A DNA stretch of 64,000 bases from Turbatrix aceti (taxonomy: Eukaryota > Nematoda > Chromadorea > Rhabditida > Panagrolaimidae), in NCBI GenBank assembly GCA_963969345.1, contig OZ017766.1:868001-932000 (forward strand). Direction: 5' to 3'. The notes beneath the pieces were generated by a model. That model was not told the origin of the DNA, ran no database searches, and was given only the letters and a program-made list of their open reading frames with translations. Position numbers and translations under genes: made by a program. Shown here piece by piece: positions 1 through 10,422 of this stretch; within the stretch, counting starts at the first letter, position 1; every line of letters starts with the position of its first letter.

Positions 1-261
1 ACAAGCAAGCATTTTGTGTTCGCCCAAATGATCAATGAACAAAACAAAGCGTGAGAGAAGACTTTGTTCTCGCAGAGTCGCCCCTTTCTTCGTTCATATT
101 TTTTGGGAGAAAAAATTGTCACGATCAAAGTTGTCGACTTGACGACTTCAAACAATGCTGTTTCGCCCTATTGAGCGTGCAATTGCCTCTTTTTCATGTT
201 TTGTATGTAATGTATGTAAGACATTGTTTTCGGGTCCTTGTTTGTGACTATATTTCGTCTG
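1..261. other. no gene recognised
   Basis: AT-rich flank holding only short ORFs without family resemblance. It lies downstream of the minus-strand cysteine-rich gene; that gene's AATAAA (reverse complement of 262-267) sits about 26 bp past its stop. Confidence 0.5.
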
Positions 262-292
262 TTTATTACGGTTATGTATAAAAAATAGTACG

Positions 293-1417
293 TCAACAAT
301 CACAACATCCACAACCGCATCCACATCCGCATCCGCAGTCACATCCACAGCCGCAACAACAGCATCCACAGCAGCAACACGTTGTCGGAGCACTGGTCGC
401 CGGGGCAGCGGAGGTCTGAGTCATGCAACCACAGCAGCAGCAGTCACAGCAGCAGTCGCAGCACCCACAACAGCAGCACCCCATCGGAGCAGCGGTCGCT
501 GGTGCAGCTGAGGTCTGGGTCGTGCAGCAGCAACAACAGCAGTCACAGCACCCACAACACCCGCAGCATCCGCAACATCTCTTGTCACGGTTTGCTGAGA
601 GTTCGTCGGAATCTTCACCAGATGCGAAGTTAAGGCCGTCGTTGCCGTTCAAGGCGTTGAGCATGTCGCATCGTTCGCATTCTGACATCGAACACTGTTC
701 GCATCGGGATTCCGATGCTCCAGAGCACTGTTCGCACTCGGATTCCTCGGAGCAGCCATTAGCATTGTGGTCGCCTCCGTCGATGCCACCACAGCTTGCG
801 CATCCAGAATCTGACGATTCGCCGCCATCGCCGGTGGTCTCGAGTCCGCTGCAGCCGCAACTTGACGACGTTTGGGTCGGCCAGAGCGGAGAGGTATTCG
901 TCTTGCTCGTCGGATTCGTCTCCTGAGTCATCTCCTGAATTGTCCTTTGATTCGACGTCGTCCCCGCTATGTGTCCTTTTTCCAGGGGCGGGGGCGGAAC
1001 AAAAAAAGATTGCGATGGCAAGCCTCCGCCGGGGAGTAATGCACCGAGAATCGAGTGCTTCTGGTACGCCGGAGACGGGATCCTGTCAACTCCCATGGGT
1101 ACGATGACTTCTCGATGAAGCTCAGTTTCCGGGATCTGCTTGGCAGTTGGTTCATCAACCTCATGCTCGACGTAGGATTCGACATTGGGGACAATGGGAC
1201 CGAAGAAAGTTGTCTTACGATCAGTCGCAGGCTTTTCCTCGTTTTGGCGTTCTTTGATCTGTTCAGTCAAGTCCAAAATCTCAGTTGGGATGCCCATAGG
1301 GATGAATATTCGGCGAGGAGTATCGGGGGCTCCTCCAGGGGACATACGAATCACCGATCCATGAGCGAGTAAGAGCTCAGACACAATGATAACAGCCAGA
1401 AGCTTTAACATGTTCAA
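293..1417 (-). CDS. secreted protein with an extreme cysteine-rich C-terminal domain
   Basis: Single-exon ORF of 374 residues; family not recognised. Residues 1-20 form a clear signal peptide (MNMLKLLAVIIVSELLLAHG). Residues about 21-190 are Pro/Glu/Arg-rich. Residues about 190-275 are acidic, with scattered CxxC pairs. At about 277-280 there is a RDKR motif, a plausible furin-type proprotein cleavage site. The last roughly 94 residues alternate blocks of mostly Cys and Gly with a 15-residue linker (TTQTSAAPAT type), giving a 33-residue repeat. A TATA box (atataaaag, 1463-1471) lies about 46 bp before the ATG, and an AATAAA follows the stop. This promoter and poly(A) framing, plus an unbroken frame, argues for a real gene. 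By inference it is secreted and could bind metal or be heavily disulphide cross-linked; neither is proven. The antisense ORFs rich in Gln and Ser are shadows of the repeat. Confidence 0.75.
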   Translation of the reverse strand: MNMLKLLAVIIVSELLLAHGSVIRMSPGGAPDTPRRIFIPMGIPTEILDLTEQIKERQNEEKPATDRKTTFFGPIVPNVESYVEHEVDEPTAKQIPETELHREVIVPMGVDRIPSPAYQKHSILGALLPGGGLPSQSFFVPPPPLEKGHIAGTTSNQRTIQEMTQETNPTSKTNTSPLWPTQTSSSCGCSGLETTGDGGESSDSGCASCGGIDGGDHNANGCSEESECEQCSGASESRCEQCSMSECERCDMLNALNGNDGLNFASGEDSDELSANRDKRCCGCCGCCGCCDCCCCCCTTQTSAAPATAAPMGCCCCGCCDCCCDCCCCGCMTQTSAAPATSAPTTCCCCGCCCCGCGCDCGCGCGCGCGCCDC

Positions 1418-1462
1418 GTAGTGAATAGAACTCCAAGATGCCGGGACCGACTTGATTCGGAA

Positions 1463-1471
1463 CTTTTATAT
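1463..1471 (-). promoter_or_regulatory. TATA box of the cysteine-rich gene
   Basis: Reads atataaaag on the minus strand, about 46 bp before the start codon at 1417. This is the expected place for a TATA element with a short 5' UTR. Confidence 0.6.
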
Positions 1472-1822
1472 CCTTTGTGGTGCTCCACGGATATGCTAAT
1501 GAGGTTCTGACGCAACGACGAACTGCCCGGAAGTCATCTGCGCAAACAAAGTGACCGTTGGCGTGCAGGCTGCATGGTTGCAGCTGCCGGTCAGTAGCGT
1601 GTGGTCAATAGTGAGTGTCTCCAAATAAGTACACATGGGTTTTTTTATAAACAAAAAAAGTAAAATCGTATAAATTTTAAAACTTTTATGAGCATTCAGG
1701 AAATGCGTTAACGTTGCAAGAGTCAGTGGATCACTGCTTCGGGTTTCTTCGTTTCCAATTCGCAAAATTCTGATTTATTCACTCAAAAACAATAATCACC
1801 GTAAAAAAAAGTAGGATGCCAG
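1472..1822. other. intergenic, nothing recognised
   Basis: Upstream region of the cysteine-rich gene and 3' flank of the Faxc-like gene, with a minus-strand AATAAA near 1823-1829. An 89-residue minus ORF here has no supporting features. Confidence 0.4.
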
Positions 1823-1887
1823 TTTATTTAAAAAACTACTCACGTATGTACTACTACAAGAGGCACTTTTTTCATCGGAGTGTTTTT

Positions 1888-3128
1888 TTATTCACCAATA
1901 GTTAGTGAATTTGCATTATCATTAATAACCAGTGGTGTATACGGGGTACTAATTCGGTCACCGGCAATGGACTTTGCCTTGCCATTGCCGTTTGGCGACA
2001 GTCGGGGTGAGAGTCCGCCGGCTATGGACGAAGCCTTGCGCTTCCAGTTGGAAGACGTTGAGAACCGCTCGGTGGCATCACTCCAGTCTGGCCAGTATCT
2101 CGATCGCATACGATCACAGTACTCTTTTAGGTTAGGACACTTGGTTTTGATGAACTTTTGTTGGGGCGTTTCAAATGGCACGAAGACAATCTGGGCTAGC
2201 ACGCCAAAGGCAGTGGCATCAAGTCGAGTCGCTTTGAAGCCGTTGAGGTAGTGTCGGGTACTCAAGTGCTTGGACAGTGCCAGCAAAGCTTCCTCGCTGA
2301 TTCGGATAATGTCGGCGTCTGAATGTTTTCCGATTCCGTTGTGGAATAGCTGGGTTTCTGTCTGGAATTAGTACCACCGTAAGATGTGTTTTAAGGCGCA
2401 CGTAAAAATGGCTTACCTGTGATAGAATAAAATACCGACTAACGAACTGAAAAAGCTTGACGAAAGGATTTTGACCCCAGGGAGCTAATGCGAGGAACTC
2501 GTCGATATGCTGTTGACGGAACTTGAGATACGATGGCCAGATGACGTGCTCTATCAGGGCTTCAAGCGCGACAGATCCCGATCGCTGTTCGTCCGTCAAG
2601 TGCGCCTCAACATTTTCTTTTTTGAGCAGAGTGGCAAGATCACGGGTGGCAAGCGTTGAGTCGGGGTACTCGATGCCATTGAGTTCGGCAAAGGGAAGCG
2701 TGCCTTCGTGGCTTCTGTACGTGGCGGGGAAGTCATCGACGTTCTGAATGTTTTAAAATTAAAAACAAGTCAGGCGGGCCCTTCGGGCCCTGAATGCCAA
2801 AAACGCATAAAATTTAAAATTAAAAATTAACCGAGTCCTTGAAACTCACTCTATAAGGAATGTCCGCAATTCTAAGCCATGTCTCGAGTTTGAGACAATA
2901 CGGCGATAAGTTAGGGATCACCGAACTCCTCGGATACTGGCAAAGGTAGACCACATCTTTGGCAAAGGGCTGAACATAGGGTGTCCGCCTCGGGCGACTG
3001 GTCAACCACTTGTAGTGCACGTATATGACAAGTCCAGCGCCGCCGGCAATGGCGGCTTTGCCGATCGGGCCCAGGTTGTCCAGATAGTTCCGAGCAGAGT
3101 CGACGTACTCGTTTAGCTGGGAGCCCAT
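1888..3128 (-). CDS. Failed axon connections (Faxc) / CDR family GST-like protein
   Basis: Three exons on the minus strand, all joined in phase 0: 2850-3128, 2417-2743 and 1888-2361, giving about 359 residues. Residues about 12-30 contain a hydrophobic segment (IGKAAIAGGAGLVIYVHY). Then come the thioredoxin-like GST N-domain typical of Faxc (LSPYCLKLETWLRIADIPYR, then YRSHEGTLPFAELNGIEYPDS) and the metaxin/GST C-domain (LDATAFGVLAQIVF, then CPNLKEYCDRMRSRYWPDW). The family acts at membranes in axon guidance (Drosophila fax) or in cadmium response (C. elegans cdr genes); which role applies here is unknown. An upstream in-frame ATG at 3269 exists, but a trans-splice-like acceptor at 3188 lies between the two, so 3128 is preferred. 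The poly(A) signal AATAAA overlaps the TAA stop, with a second copy near 1825. Intron 1 carries a hairpin also found at the 51.5-kb satellite. Confidence 0.85.
2772..2812. repeat. 41-bp hairpin-containing segment shared with 51530-51570
   Basis: This intronic stretch of the Faxc-like gene contains GGGCCCTTCGGGCCC followed by tgaatgccaaaaacgcataaaa. It matches 51530-51570 at every base by eye. In the second location the segment starts a satellite array. Confidence 0.8.
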
Positions 3129-3187
3129 TGTTGGAAGCCAAGGGACCGGCCAATTGGGGAGTAGGTAAGTCAAGTGGCACACGAGAT

Positions 3188-3197
3188 CTATAAAATT
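3188..3197 (-). promoter_or_regulatory. probable trans-splice acceptor
   Basis: Minus-strand aattttatag about 60 nt before the ATG at 3128. It has the form of a nematode acceptor with no paired upstream exon, as expected for spliced-leader addition. This is inference only. Confidence 0.4.
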
Positions 3198-3269
3198 GGG
3201 GCTTGGTAGGTGAACAACTTTTACTTGGAGCGTATTTGATTGATCAACGTCGAGGTTGTCAGCAGTCAA

Positions 3270-3849
3270 TTAGGGTTAGCGCGTTCTTTGTCAACACACG
3301 TGGTCGCGGAAGAAAGCAGATGGCTCGAAAAGGGTACTTTTTACTCGGTTTCAGTTCAGGTAAAACTGTTTTACAGTTTTTAATCACAACCAAGCGTTTG
3401 TCAAAAAAGTGGATTTTTTACATCAACTTACTCAAAAAAATGTTCGTTTCCAGGTCCACGCAACAATACGTACGTCAGGGTAAAAGTAATATTTATCTTA
3501 TCAATCACGTTGCGCTTTTTTATGTTAACCGGAAGGAAAAATGCATTGCCCCCTTCTCGTCGAGGTGCTGGAAATAACAAGCGTTGAGAAAGAAAATTTT
3601 TTGCATTTAGAATTTTTTCTTCACGAACAAAAAAAGTGCGTGTAAGACTCAATTAATCAGGATCAGTGTCGTTTTTGCGTTGTTTTGCGTGTTAGTTTAG
3701 CTCTCTTTACTCATTGCAGGTTGTTGCAAACTTCCAATTCCTCAGCCCAACAACGCATTCTTTCAACGCAAAAAGAAAGCAGCCACGAGCAGTGAGGGTG
3801 TGACTCCTTCATGCACAGCACCGAGAGGCAACGCGTACATACATCTTAC
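3270..3849. other. intergenic, nothing recognised
   Basis: Only short ORFs on both strands, with no domain, signal peptide or splice pattern that I can support. Confidence 0.4.
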
Positions 3850-4275
3850 GAGGTACTCTGCGAGCCGATTTATTTATAAGGTGGAGGGCGCTACACAGGC
3901 ATTTTACACTCTCCGATGTTTTGTGCCATAGTTGTAGGCATCTATGGGGAGGGTCCAAATACCCACATCAAGATTAGCCTGCGAAAACCACTTTGCCGGG
4001 TCAAAAACGTCAGATGTTTTTTGAGAAAACTAAATACAACAGTCGATTTCTCGTGCAAAGATACCCCTGTTTACCAAAAATCAGAATTTTTGAAACGGTT
4101 TGAAAATTTGACGTCAAAAATTGCAGAAGCCGAAACTCCAGAATCCGGCATCTAAAAAAATTTTGGTATGGAAATTTGGAACCTCCCTATAGGTGCCTAC
4201 AACTTTGGCACAAAACATCGTAAGGTGTAAAATACCTGTGTAGTCGGAAATAAATCTGCTCGCTGAGTGGCTCTT
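3850..4275. mobile_element. diverged foldback (long inverted repeat) element
   Basis: The left end (ggtactctgcgagccgattt, then attttacactctccgatgtt) is mirrored at the right end (aaacatcgtaaggtgtaaaat, then aaatctgctcgctgagtgg). Both arms contain gttgtaggcatcta / taggtgcctacaac. The arms are imperfect, so the copy is old. It is related in sequence to the foldback at 7072-8063 and to segments at 41508 and 45455. Confidence 0.65.
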
Positions 4276-4653
4276 ACATAGTAGAAAAAATATCTGTGAA
4301 AAAAAACAAAAAAAAACAATGAGGACGATAATGTTGTCTTTTTTCCCCAGAAATCGACGGAGACAAACGTAAGGAATTGCCCGCGTTTGTAATGGATGTC
4401 GAAAGTAAAAAACGACTACGGAAAAAACTTGACAGGTGACAATGGACGCATGGCTTTTTGACGGCATGCTGACACGGACGTTAACAAATGCATGTTTGAT
4501 GTCGAGAAAAACAACAAAATTAGCTAAAACAGTTTGTTCCCTAAACCGACGATCCGCAGCTGAACAAGCGGATTGAGCCGAGAGAAACACAGGTAGAGAC
4601 AAGAATCCCGGAGCACAAAGAGCTAACAATAACGTGCAAAACAAAAAGTTCAT
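4114..4653 (-). CDS. possible small secreted protein, 5' part only
   Basis: Minus-strand ORF starting at 4653. Its N-terminus is a good signal peptide (MNFLFCTLLLALCAPGFLS), and a TATA-like ttataaa lies about 35 bp upstream (around 4684-4690). The ORF runs into the foldback element at its 3' end, so the true gene probably stops or splices before about 4275. I could not fix the splice sites and recognise no family. It may be a degraded gene. Confidence 0.3.
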   Translation of the reverse strand: MNFLFCTLLLALCAPGFLSLPVFLSAQSACSAADRRFREQTVLANFVVFLDIKHAFVNVRVSMPSKSHASIVTCQVFSVVVFYFRHPLQTRAIPYVCLRRFLGKKDNIIVLIVFFCFFSQIFFLLCKSHSASRFISDYTGILHLTMFCAKVVGTYREVPNFHTKIFLDAGFWSFGFCNF

Positions 4654-4910
4654 GCCAACTCTGCGTCAATCACGTCTGATGTGGTTTATAATCTGTTGTC
4701 AACAGATTTGTCACGTTTGTGTCTTCCTGACTACTTCCCGAACGCAAATTGGACTAATTGAGCTTGCCAAAATGTCAAGAAAGATCAGATCACCGATGTA
4801 AACTATTAATTTGATTTCATTGCAATTCCGAGGTCGCGTTAATAAAAAAATCGTGGAATGCGCTATATTTATATACATTAAGGTTTCAATCTCCCTCCCC
4901 CAACTAAATT

Positions 4911-5165
4911 ATTTTCCCCGGGAAAACACCCCCGTCCTCGACAGATCCTGTCCCCGACATGGAACAAAATTTGGCGTCAAACGCTTAAAATCGTTCTAAA
5001 AACAACGCAAACTGGCTAAAAACACCGCAATATACAAAAAGTTCGTTTAAAATAAGTTTTTTTAAAGACTAATTGATAGCTTTTTTTTACGTCGTATGTT
5101 TTTTTATGCTACGACGTATGCGTCGGACATTTTTCCCGTCCCCGACTTTTCCCGAGTCTCCCCAA
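4911..5165. repeat. copy of the GGGGAC/GTCCCC-rich element, inverted
   Basis: Contains ccccgacatggaacaaaatttggcg and cgtccccgacttttcccgag. These are reverse-complement relatives of the G-rich elements at 31310-31560 and 35644-36034. Ends and target duplication are not visible. Confidence 0.5.
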
Positions 5166-6287
5166 GTACATGCCAGTTTTTCAATTTCTTACAAGACAAT
5201 TTTTGTTATGAAATTTGAATGATCTCAAAAAGACGATCAACAAATATAAAAAACACTGGCAAACAAACAGTGCAATCCACAATAATAAAAACATGATTGA
5301 TTGTTTAATGAATTGCTTCTAAATTTTGTTGTTTGACCACAAATTGGTTATCATTAATTGCGTGCAAAAAAAACATAAAATAGTGAAGGGTATCTAATGC
5401 AATAAAAAATTTGCAATAAAAACAGAAACCACATAGTATGTAAAGCATTGCAGCAACAAATTAGTTAAACTTGGACGCCGCGCCCCACGGTGTCTTGTGT
5501 AAACAAAGAAAACACGGGAAACGTAAGACTAAATCAAAGAAAATAGATCTTTTACATCACAAAGATGTGTGTTCGTTGCTTGCCGTGTATAAAAAAAACG
5601 GTTCAGCATCTGGGGTCTAGTATATGGAGATGCACGCCCGCGCATGCAAACAACTCTGCGCAATTCTACGACTGCAGTCCGCTGTCCGTGGCTGTGAGTC
5701 AAACGCGTTGCGATTGCATCTGCTACCCTGTTGTGCTCGCTTGCCTCCGGACAAAGGCCATTTACAACAACAACTACGCGTTATAAACCGTCAAAGAAAA
5801 CGAAAGTCCCTGTCGTGGACAACGGAGAAAAAAACATAATATAGCCTTCGAGATTTTCGCGGATTTGCAAAACGAAAAATCCCGAAATTCTTTAGTTGAT
5901 CACAAAACGGAACAACCAACACGATAAAAGAGGTGTGGATTGTTGACAACTTTTTTCCATCAATACTTTCTTGCAATCTAAATAAAAACAGATCGCTCAA
6001 TGTTAGTGACTTGCGGAGGGAAAAGACAATGTACAAGCGTGGCATTTGACACTCTGGTTGTGTAGAAAGCTTTGAAATATTTTTCCCCTCTGGCAAGACA
6101 TGTGACACACCCACTCGCCAGCTCAACATGCGGTTTCTCTGCGTTTGTCAACCGGTAGGGCAAGCGTGCGCGTTTTTCAAAAAATTCTGGCATTATCGGA
6201 TTCCACCTTAACTCAGCCTCCAAAAAATGTAAAAAAACATTAGCAGGCATGTTTTGAACCCTAGAAAGTGACTATTACTTTTGTGCA
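5166..6287. other. intergenic, nothing recognised
   Basis: AT-rich sequence with several 70-110-residue ORFs on both strands. None has recognisable motifs or splice-consistent neighbours. Confidence 0.4.
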
Positions 6288-6295
6288 CGCACATG

Positions 6296-6765
6296 AAGGG
6301 TGGCGACACGGGGGATGTCCCCGGGGGATTATCCCCGGGATCCCCGGGGATTCCCCCGCTCAAAAGTAATCCCCCGGGGGATTTGGGGATCAAAATTAAA
6401 AAAAGGACGAATTTTTTTCCATGACACTTTTTTGAGTCAAATTTACGATTGACGGCGCCCTCTTCGTGCAATCTCGATACTCATCACTGTCTCTTTAATT
6501 TTGTAATGAGTAATTATGCACGAATAAGAGTAATAAAGTAAAGTAAAGTAAAGTAAAGTAATTCAAAAATAAGAAAAAAACCCATAAGTATTGATAAAAG
6601 AATTCGATGGTAATGGTTGTTTTGCGTTGATGACGATTCAAATCACCCTTTTAAAATTTTCTAACTAAGGTAGGGGAGTATATATACCGGGGTACCGGGG
6701 GATGTCCCCGGGATCCCCGAGGATAATCCCCCGCTTTTAATCCCCCGGGGGATTGCGCCACCCTG
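6296..6765. mobile_element. hAT-type MITE, 470 bp, TSD CGCACATG
   Basis: Terminal inverted repeats aagggtggcgac... and ...gcgccaccctg are flanked by exact 8-bp direct repeats cgcacatg at 6288-6295 and 6766-6773. The first base is A where the related element at 45906 has C. Next to the termini are palindromic blocks such as GGGGGATGTCCCC and ATCCCCGGGGAT. The 8-bp duplication and CAGGGTGGCGA-like tip are typical of hAT non-autonomous elements. There is no coding sequence. Confidence 0.85.
6534..6560. repeat. (TAAAG)n microsatellite
   Basis: Five to six pentamer copies inside the MITE at 6296-6765. Confidence 0.8.
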
Positions 6766-7071
6766 CGCACATGTACAACTAGATATTCACAGTCAAAAAA
6801 GCAAGAACCAAGCCGTACTCCCTGAATATTTCTTATTTTACATACTCAATGAACAAGTGCGCTGGAGGGCAAATGAGAAACCTGCTATAGCTATAGCTAA
6901 CAAAAACCGGGCGCAAAGCCGTAGCAGCGCATTTTTGAAGAGTTAAACAAAATGCATTCGCTTTTTTGTACCCCGAAAAAATTAAAGTTGCAAAAATTTG
7001 CTGTTTTCTATCTGTAGAAACTAAATTTTGTTAAAAATAACCAAAATACAGTTAGTTTTTCACATTATTGA

Positions 7072-8063
7072 TTAAGACGGAGTCTGCGAGCCGATTTTCC
7101 TATAAGGAGAAAACCCGACCAGACGTTTTTTACACTTTCAAATGTTTTGAGCCAAAGTTGTAGAGGGCTCTAAGGGCGGTCTATATCCGCGATATTAGAT
7201 TTTTGAAAAATCGGATTCTGGAGATTTAGCTTTAGATGTGTTTTTCATAAAATGCGATGGCCCGCAAATCGACTTCGTCGAAACTGTCTAAAAATTTGCA
7301 TACAGGGGTTTCAGAGGACAGGGAATACGATGGCTTACTCAGATTTTTCAAAAAACATCTGAAAGTATTTTTTATTGAATTTCGCCGTCATAAAATCGGC
7401 TGTACCGCGCCGTAAAAAAATAATCAGACCCTGACACCTATCCTATCTGAAAGAGCAATTTTTTCTGGTCAGAATCCAGTTTCTTTTAAAAAAACGTAGT
7501 TTCCGCCTGACCTTCTGGGTCTCGATTTGTCGTCAAAATGACCAAAAAACTCCCTTTTTTGCGCGTGCGCACTTCCCACCATGTTTTTTGAGGGGGTTTT
7601 TGGCTGTTTTGACTACAAATCGAGACCTAGAAGGCCAAGCGGAAACTACGTTTTTTCAAAAGAAACTGGATTCTGACCAGAAAAAATTGCTCTTTCAAAT
7701 AGGATAGGTGTCAGGGTCTGATTATTTTTTTAAGGCGCGGTACAGCCGAATTTATGACGGCGAAATTCAATAAAAAATACTTTCAGGTGTTTTTTGAAAA
7801 ATCTGAGTAAGCCATCGTATTCCCTGTCCTCTGAAACCCCTGTATGCAAATTTTTAGACAGTTTCGACGAAGTCGATTTGCGGACCATCGCATTTTATGA
7901 AAAACACATCTAAAGCTAAATCTCCAGAATCCGATTTTTCAAAAATCTAATATCGCGGATATAGACTGCCCTTAGGTTCCTCTACAACTTTGGCTCAAAA
8001 CATTTGAAAGTGTAAAAAACGTCTGGTCGTCGGTTGTAAAAAGTCTCGCAGACTCCGTCTTAA
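7072..8063. mobile_element. foldback element of about 1 kb with near-identical arms, TTAA at each end
   Basis: The left arm begins ttaagacggagtctgcgag and the right arm ends ctcgcagactccgtcttaa. About 450 bp per arm pairs almost without gaps by eye; examples are the segments with acgttttttacactttcaaa and aggacagggaatacgatgg. The loop is near 7560. TTAA (or TA) at both ends may be the target duplication. There is no ORF for a transposase. It could be a piggyBac- or Tc1-type non-autonomous element or a Foldback; the termini alone do not decide. Confidence 0.85.
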
Positions 8064-8734
8064 ATCCCGGGCCTACTGAAAAGTCACAGGCCTTCGGCGG
8101 GCCATTTTCATGTCTGCAAACGATCATCGTGCAGGATAGTTGTGACAGCAAAAGTTAACGAAAGATTTGTTTTCAATCTCAATCATGTTCATTAGACGAC
8201 TAAATTAAATGCAAGTGATGCATGAAATCGATTTAACGTCAACGCGTTTGTTTACCCTTACCTGATTATGCCTTGATGAAAGTACATCGTTTTTTTGGAG
8301 TCTGACTGAAGGTGCAAGCATAACTGCAAACAAATTACTATTTGCTACCAATGGATGCTCCTTTCCTGATAGATGCCTTTTTTGTACAGAGAACCCCGTT
8401 CTTATCATTCAAACACCAAACAACACACGCAACGATAAAAAAAAGTGATTCACAAATGATCGTAAAAAAGCTTGGCGAACAGTCTTTTTTTTGTTTTCTG
8501 AACAAAAGAAAATATTGCTTTTGTTTTTTATGGTATCCTTTAGGACATTTATTTGCTGTTCTTGCTTTAACGGTTACAAAAACTATGTAAAATTCAATTG
8601 TAAGGAATGTTCAACTACCCAATATGGTGAGCAACCTTACGGGGGTTTTCTGTACGGTAAAAGACCCTTATAGTAAGCGTTATTGTAGAAAAGGTAAACG
8701 TTCCTTAACCGTAAAATCTACTGCCACATTTTCC
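8064..8734. other. intergenic, nothing recognised
   Basis: Short AT-rich ORFs only. Confidence 0.4.
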
Positions 8735-9125
8735 TCATTTGATTAAAATGAAAATCAAGAGGTTTGGTATCCTTGAGATGTCTTTTGTGTGCAGCGAAAC
8801 TTCGTAGTAAATCTCTATTCTTGCCGACAAGTTCGCAGGTAATAGTAATCGTTTCGCGCCAAAAAATATACCGTAAGTAACGCCTTGCGATATACAAATT
8901 GACAAAAGTACGACAAATGCCTTGGTAAAATCACCCAAGCACAGTGTAAAGCGAGCTTGAAAGAGTTAGGTGAACCAGTATGACTTTAGTGTTCCAATGC
9001 ATGGCAAGTAGCTGGGATAATTCGTAAAGCATAGTGCCGAAGCAAACAATGTCAACACAGGTCGTCAGGATGGTAAATGTAATTACAAATATCATCTTGC
9101 TATTTTTTTGTTCTTTCTTCGGCAT
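8735..9125 (-). pseudogene. degraded membrane-protein (possibly serpentine receptor) fragment
   Basis: Two overlapping minus ORFs (8931-9125, then 8735-8938) give consecutive hydrophobic stretches: MIFVITFTILTTCVDIVCFG, VILVHLTLSSSLYTVLG, then FVVLLSICISQGVTYGIFFG. They connect only through a one-base frame change at about 8935, with no splice sites there. Three or so membrane segments fit the remains of a 7TM receptor, but no signature motif is present, so this is inference. Confidence 0.3.
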
Positions 9126-9299
9126 AATAGATTAAATAAGAATCGAATTGACAAAAATAGAAACTTTCTGGCCTTCTCACAAGGTTTTTTACAGCACAAT
9201 GTACTTCAATCAAATGTCAGCGGTTAAGATGCCAACATTGGTTTTATTTTGTCCAAGTCCAAGCAATGCCATTCAAGGCAATGTCTCTGGTAATCAGAG

Positions 9300-9470
9300 T
9301 CTTTGGAAACTCGCTCGCTCTTTGCTCTGCTCCTGAGCAGGAGTGGAGCGAGCGGTGAAAGACAGAAATAATAAGGAGCGAGAGCGGAGCGAGCGAAAAA
9401 ATTTAAAAAATGAAAGAGCAGGAGCGAAGCGAGCGCACAAATCTTGAAAGAGCGAGAGGCGAAGGCAACT
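9300..9470. repeat. GAGCGAGCG-rich dispersed repeat
   Basis: Runs of gagcgagcgg and gagcggagcgagc, also seen at 10423-10936, 23870-23940, 35045-35160 and around 48470-48640. No clear termini here. Confidence 0.6.
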
Positions 9471-9529
9471 TGAATTCAAAAAACACGTGTTTTTTTTAAC
9501 GGCTGTAGCACAGTGCAAAATTATCCGAG

Positions 9530-9987
9530 AAATGCCGCGAGTGGCTTAAAACAATCTTTGAGACATGCCTAAGCCTACAAAAGTGACCGTTAGCAAAATC
9601 TGACGAGCTGAGCGCTGCCCTGTAAGGCGCGGAGGTCATCCGCGCCTCATTCCCGCCAGAGTTGCTTGCAAGCCGGGAATGACACGCGAGGACCTCTTCA
9701 ACGTCAACGCAGTTTCAAAAGTGAGTTTCAAAGCTTTCGTAGCGATCATCACCAACCAGGTCAACTCAACGGCGCCGAGAGTTCGGCAAAATTTCAAATT
9801 AAATAATATTTTCTATTTCCATTTACTTGTTTTGGCTCATATTTAGTTATAAATCTAAAAAAATAAAGTTGAGTTTCAGTTTATTTTTTACTAATAGATT
9901 AATCCGACCGAGAATTGCATCGTAAATATACTTTGTTACATTTCTAAATGTTGTTTGCATAAAAAAACGGAATTGCTGAAAACCGTA
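9530..9987. other. intergenic, nothing recognised
   Basis: No supported ORF. Short imperfect palindromes only. Confidence 0.4.
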
Positions 9988-9995
9988 TTCGTTTG

Positions 9996-10398
9996 CAGTG
10001 TAACATCGCCTTCGCCTTCATCGCCCCCGGAGGCGCCTTCAGATCGCCTTCGCCTCCGGAGGCGAAGGCGAAGGCGAAGGCAAAAAATTGATCGCCTCCA
10101 ATTGCCTTCGCCTCCATCGCCTTCAGACCTTTACAATTTTGAACAAAAAATCTGAATGGCTTTAAATTCTAACCACAAATAGTCAAAAAACAGTTTTACC
10201 ACTTTATTTAATAGAATTAAAAGCCTTCTATTATCATAATTTCGCTTTCTGCTATGATTTTGTAAGAGAAAATTTGAGATTTGACACCAAAGGCGCCTCT
10301 GATCGCCTCCGTCTCTGGAGGCGCCTTCATCGCCTTCGCCTTCGCCTCCGGAGGCGAAGGCGAAGGCGAAGGCAATAATTTTGGTTTGCGTTACACTG
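9996..10398. mobile_element. hAT-type MITE (CAGTGTAAC family), 403 bp, TSD TTCGTTTG
   Basis: Tips CAGTGTAAC and GTTACACTG are flanked by exact 8-bp repeats ttcgtttg (9988-9995, 10399-10406). The subterminal DNA is arrays of the hexamer GGCGAA and its complement (ggcgaaggcgaaggc), which produce spurious Arg-rich ORFs. It is nearly identical to the copy at 47867-48257, which differs mainly by hexamer number and a few substitutions. This suggests recent spread of both. Confidence 0.9.
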
Positions 10399-10422
10399 TT
10401 CGTTTGCTTGCAGCGGCACATC

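Noticed and set aside
382..926. Gln/Ser-rich ORFs on the plus strand
   Set aside because: They are antisense translations of the TGC/GGC-rich cysteine repeat; the minus-strand gene has the promoter, signal peptide and poly(A) signal.
1496..1765. 89-residue minus ORF
   Set aside because: No motif, no splice partner, and it spans a low-complexity tract.
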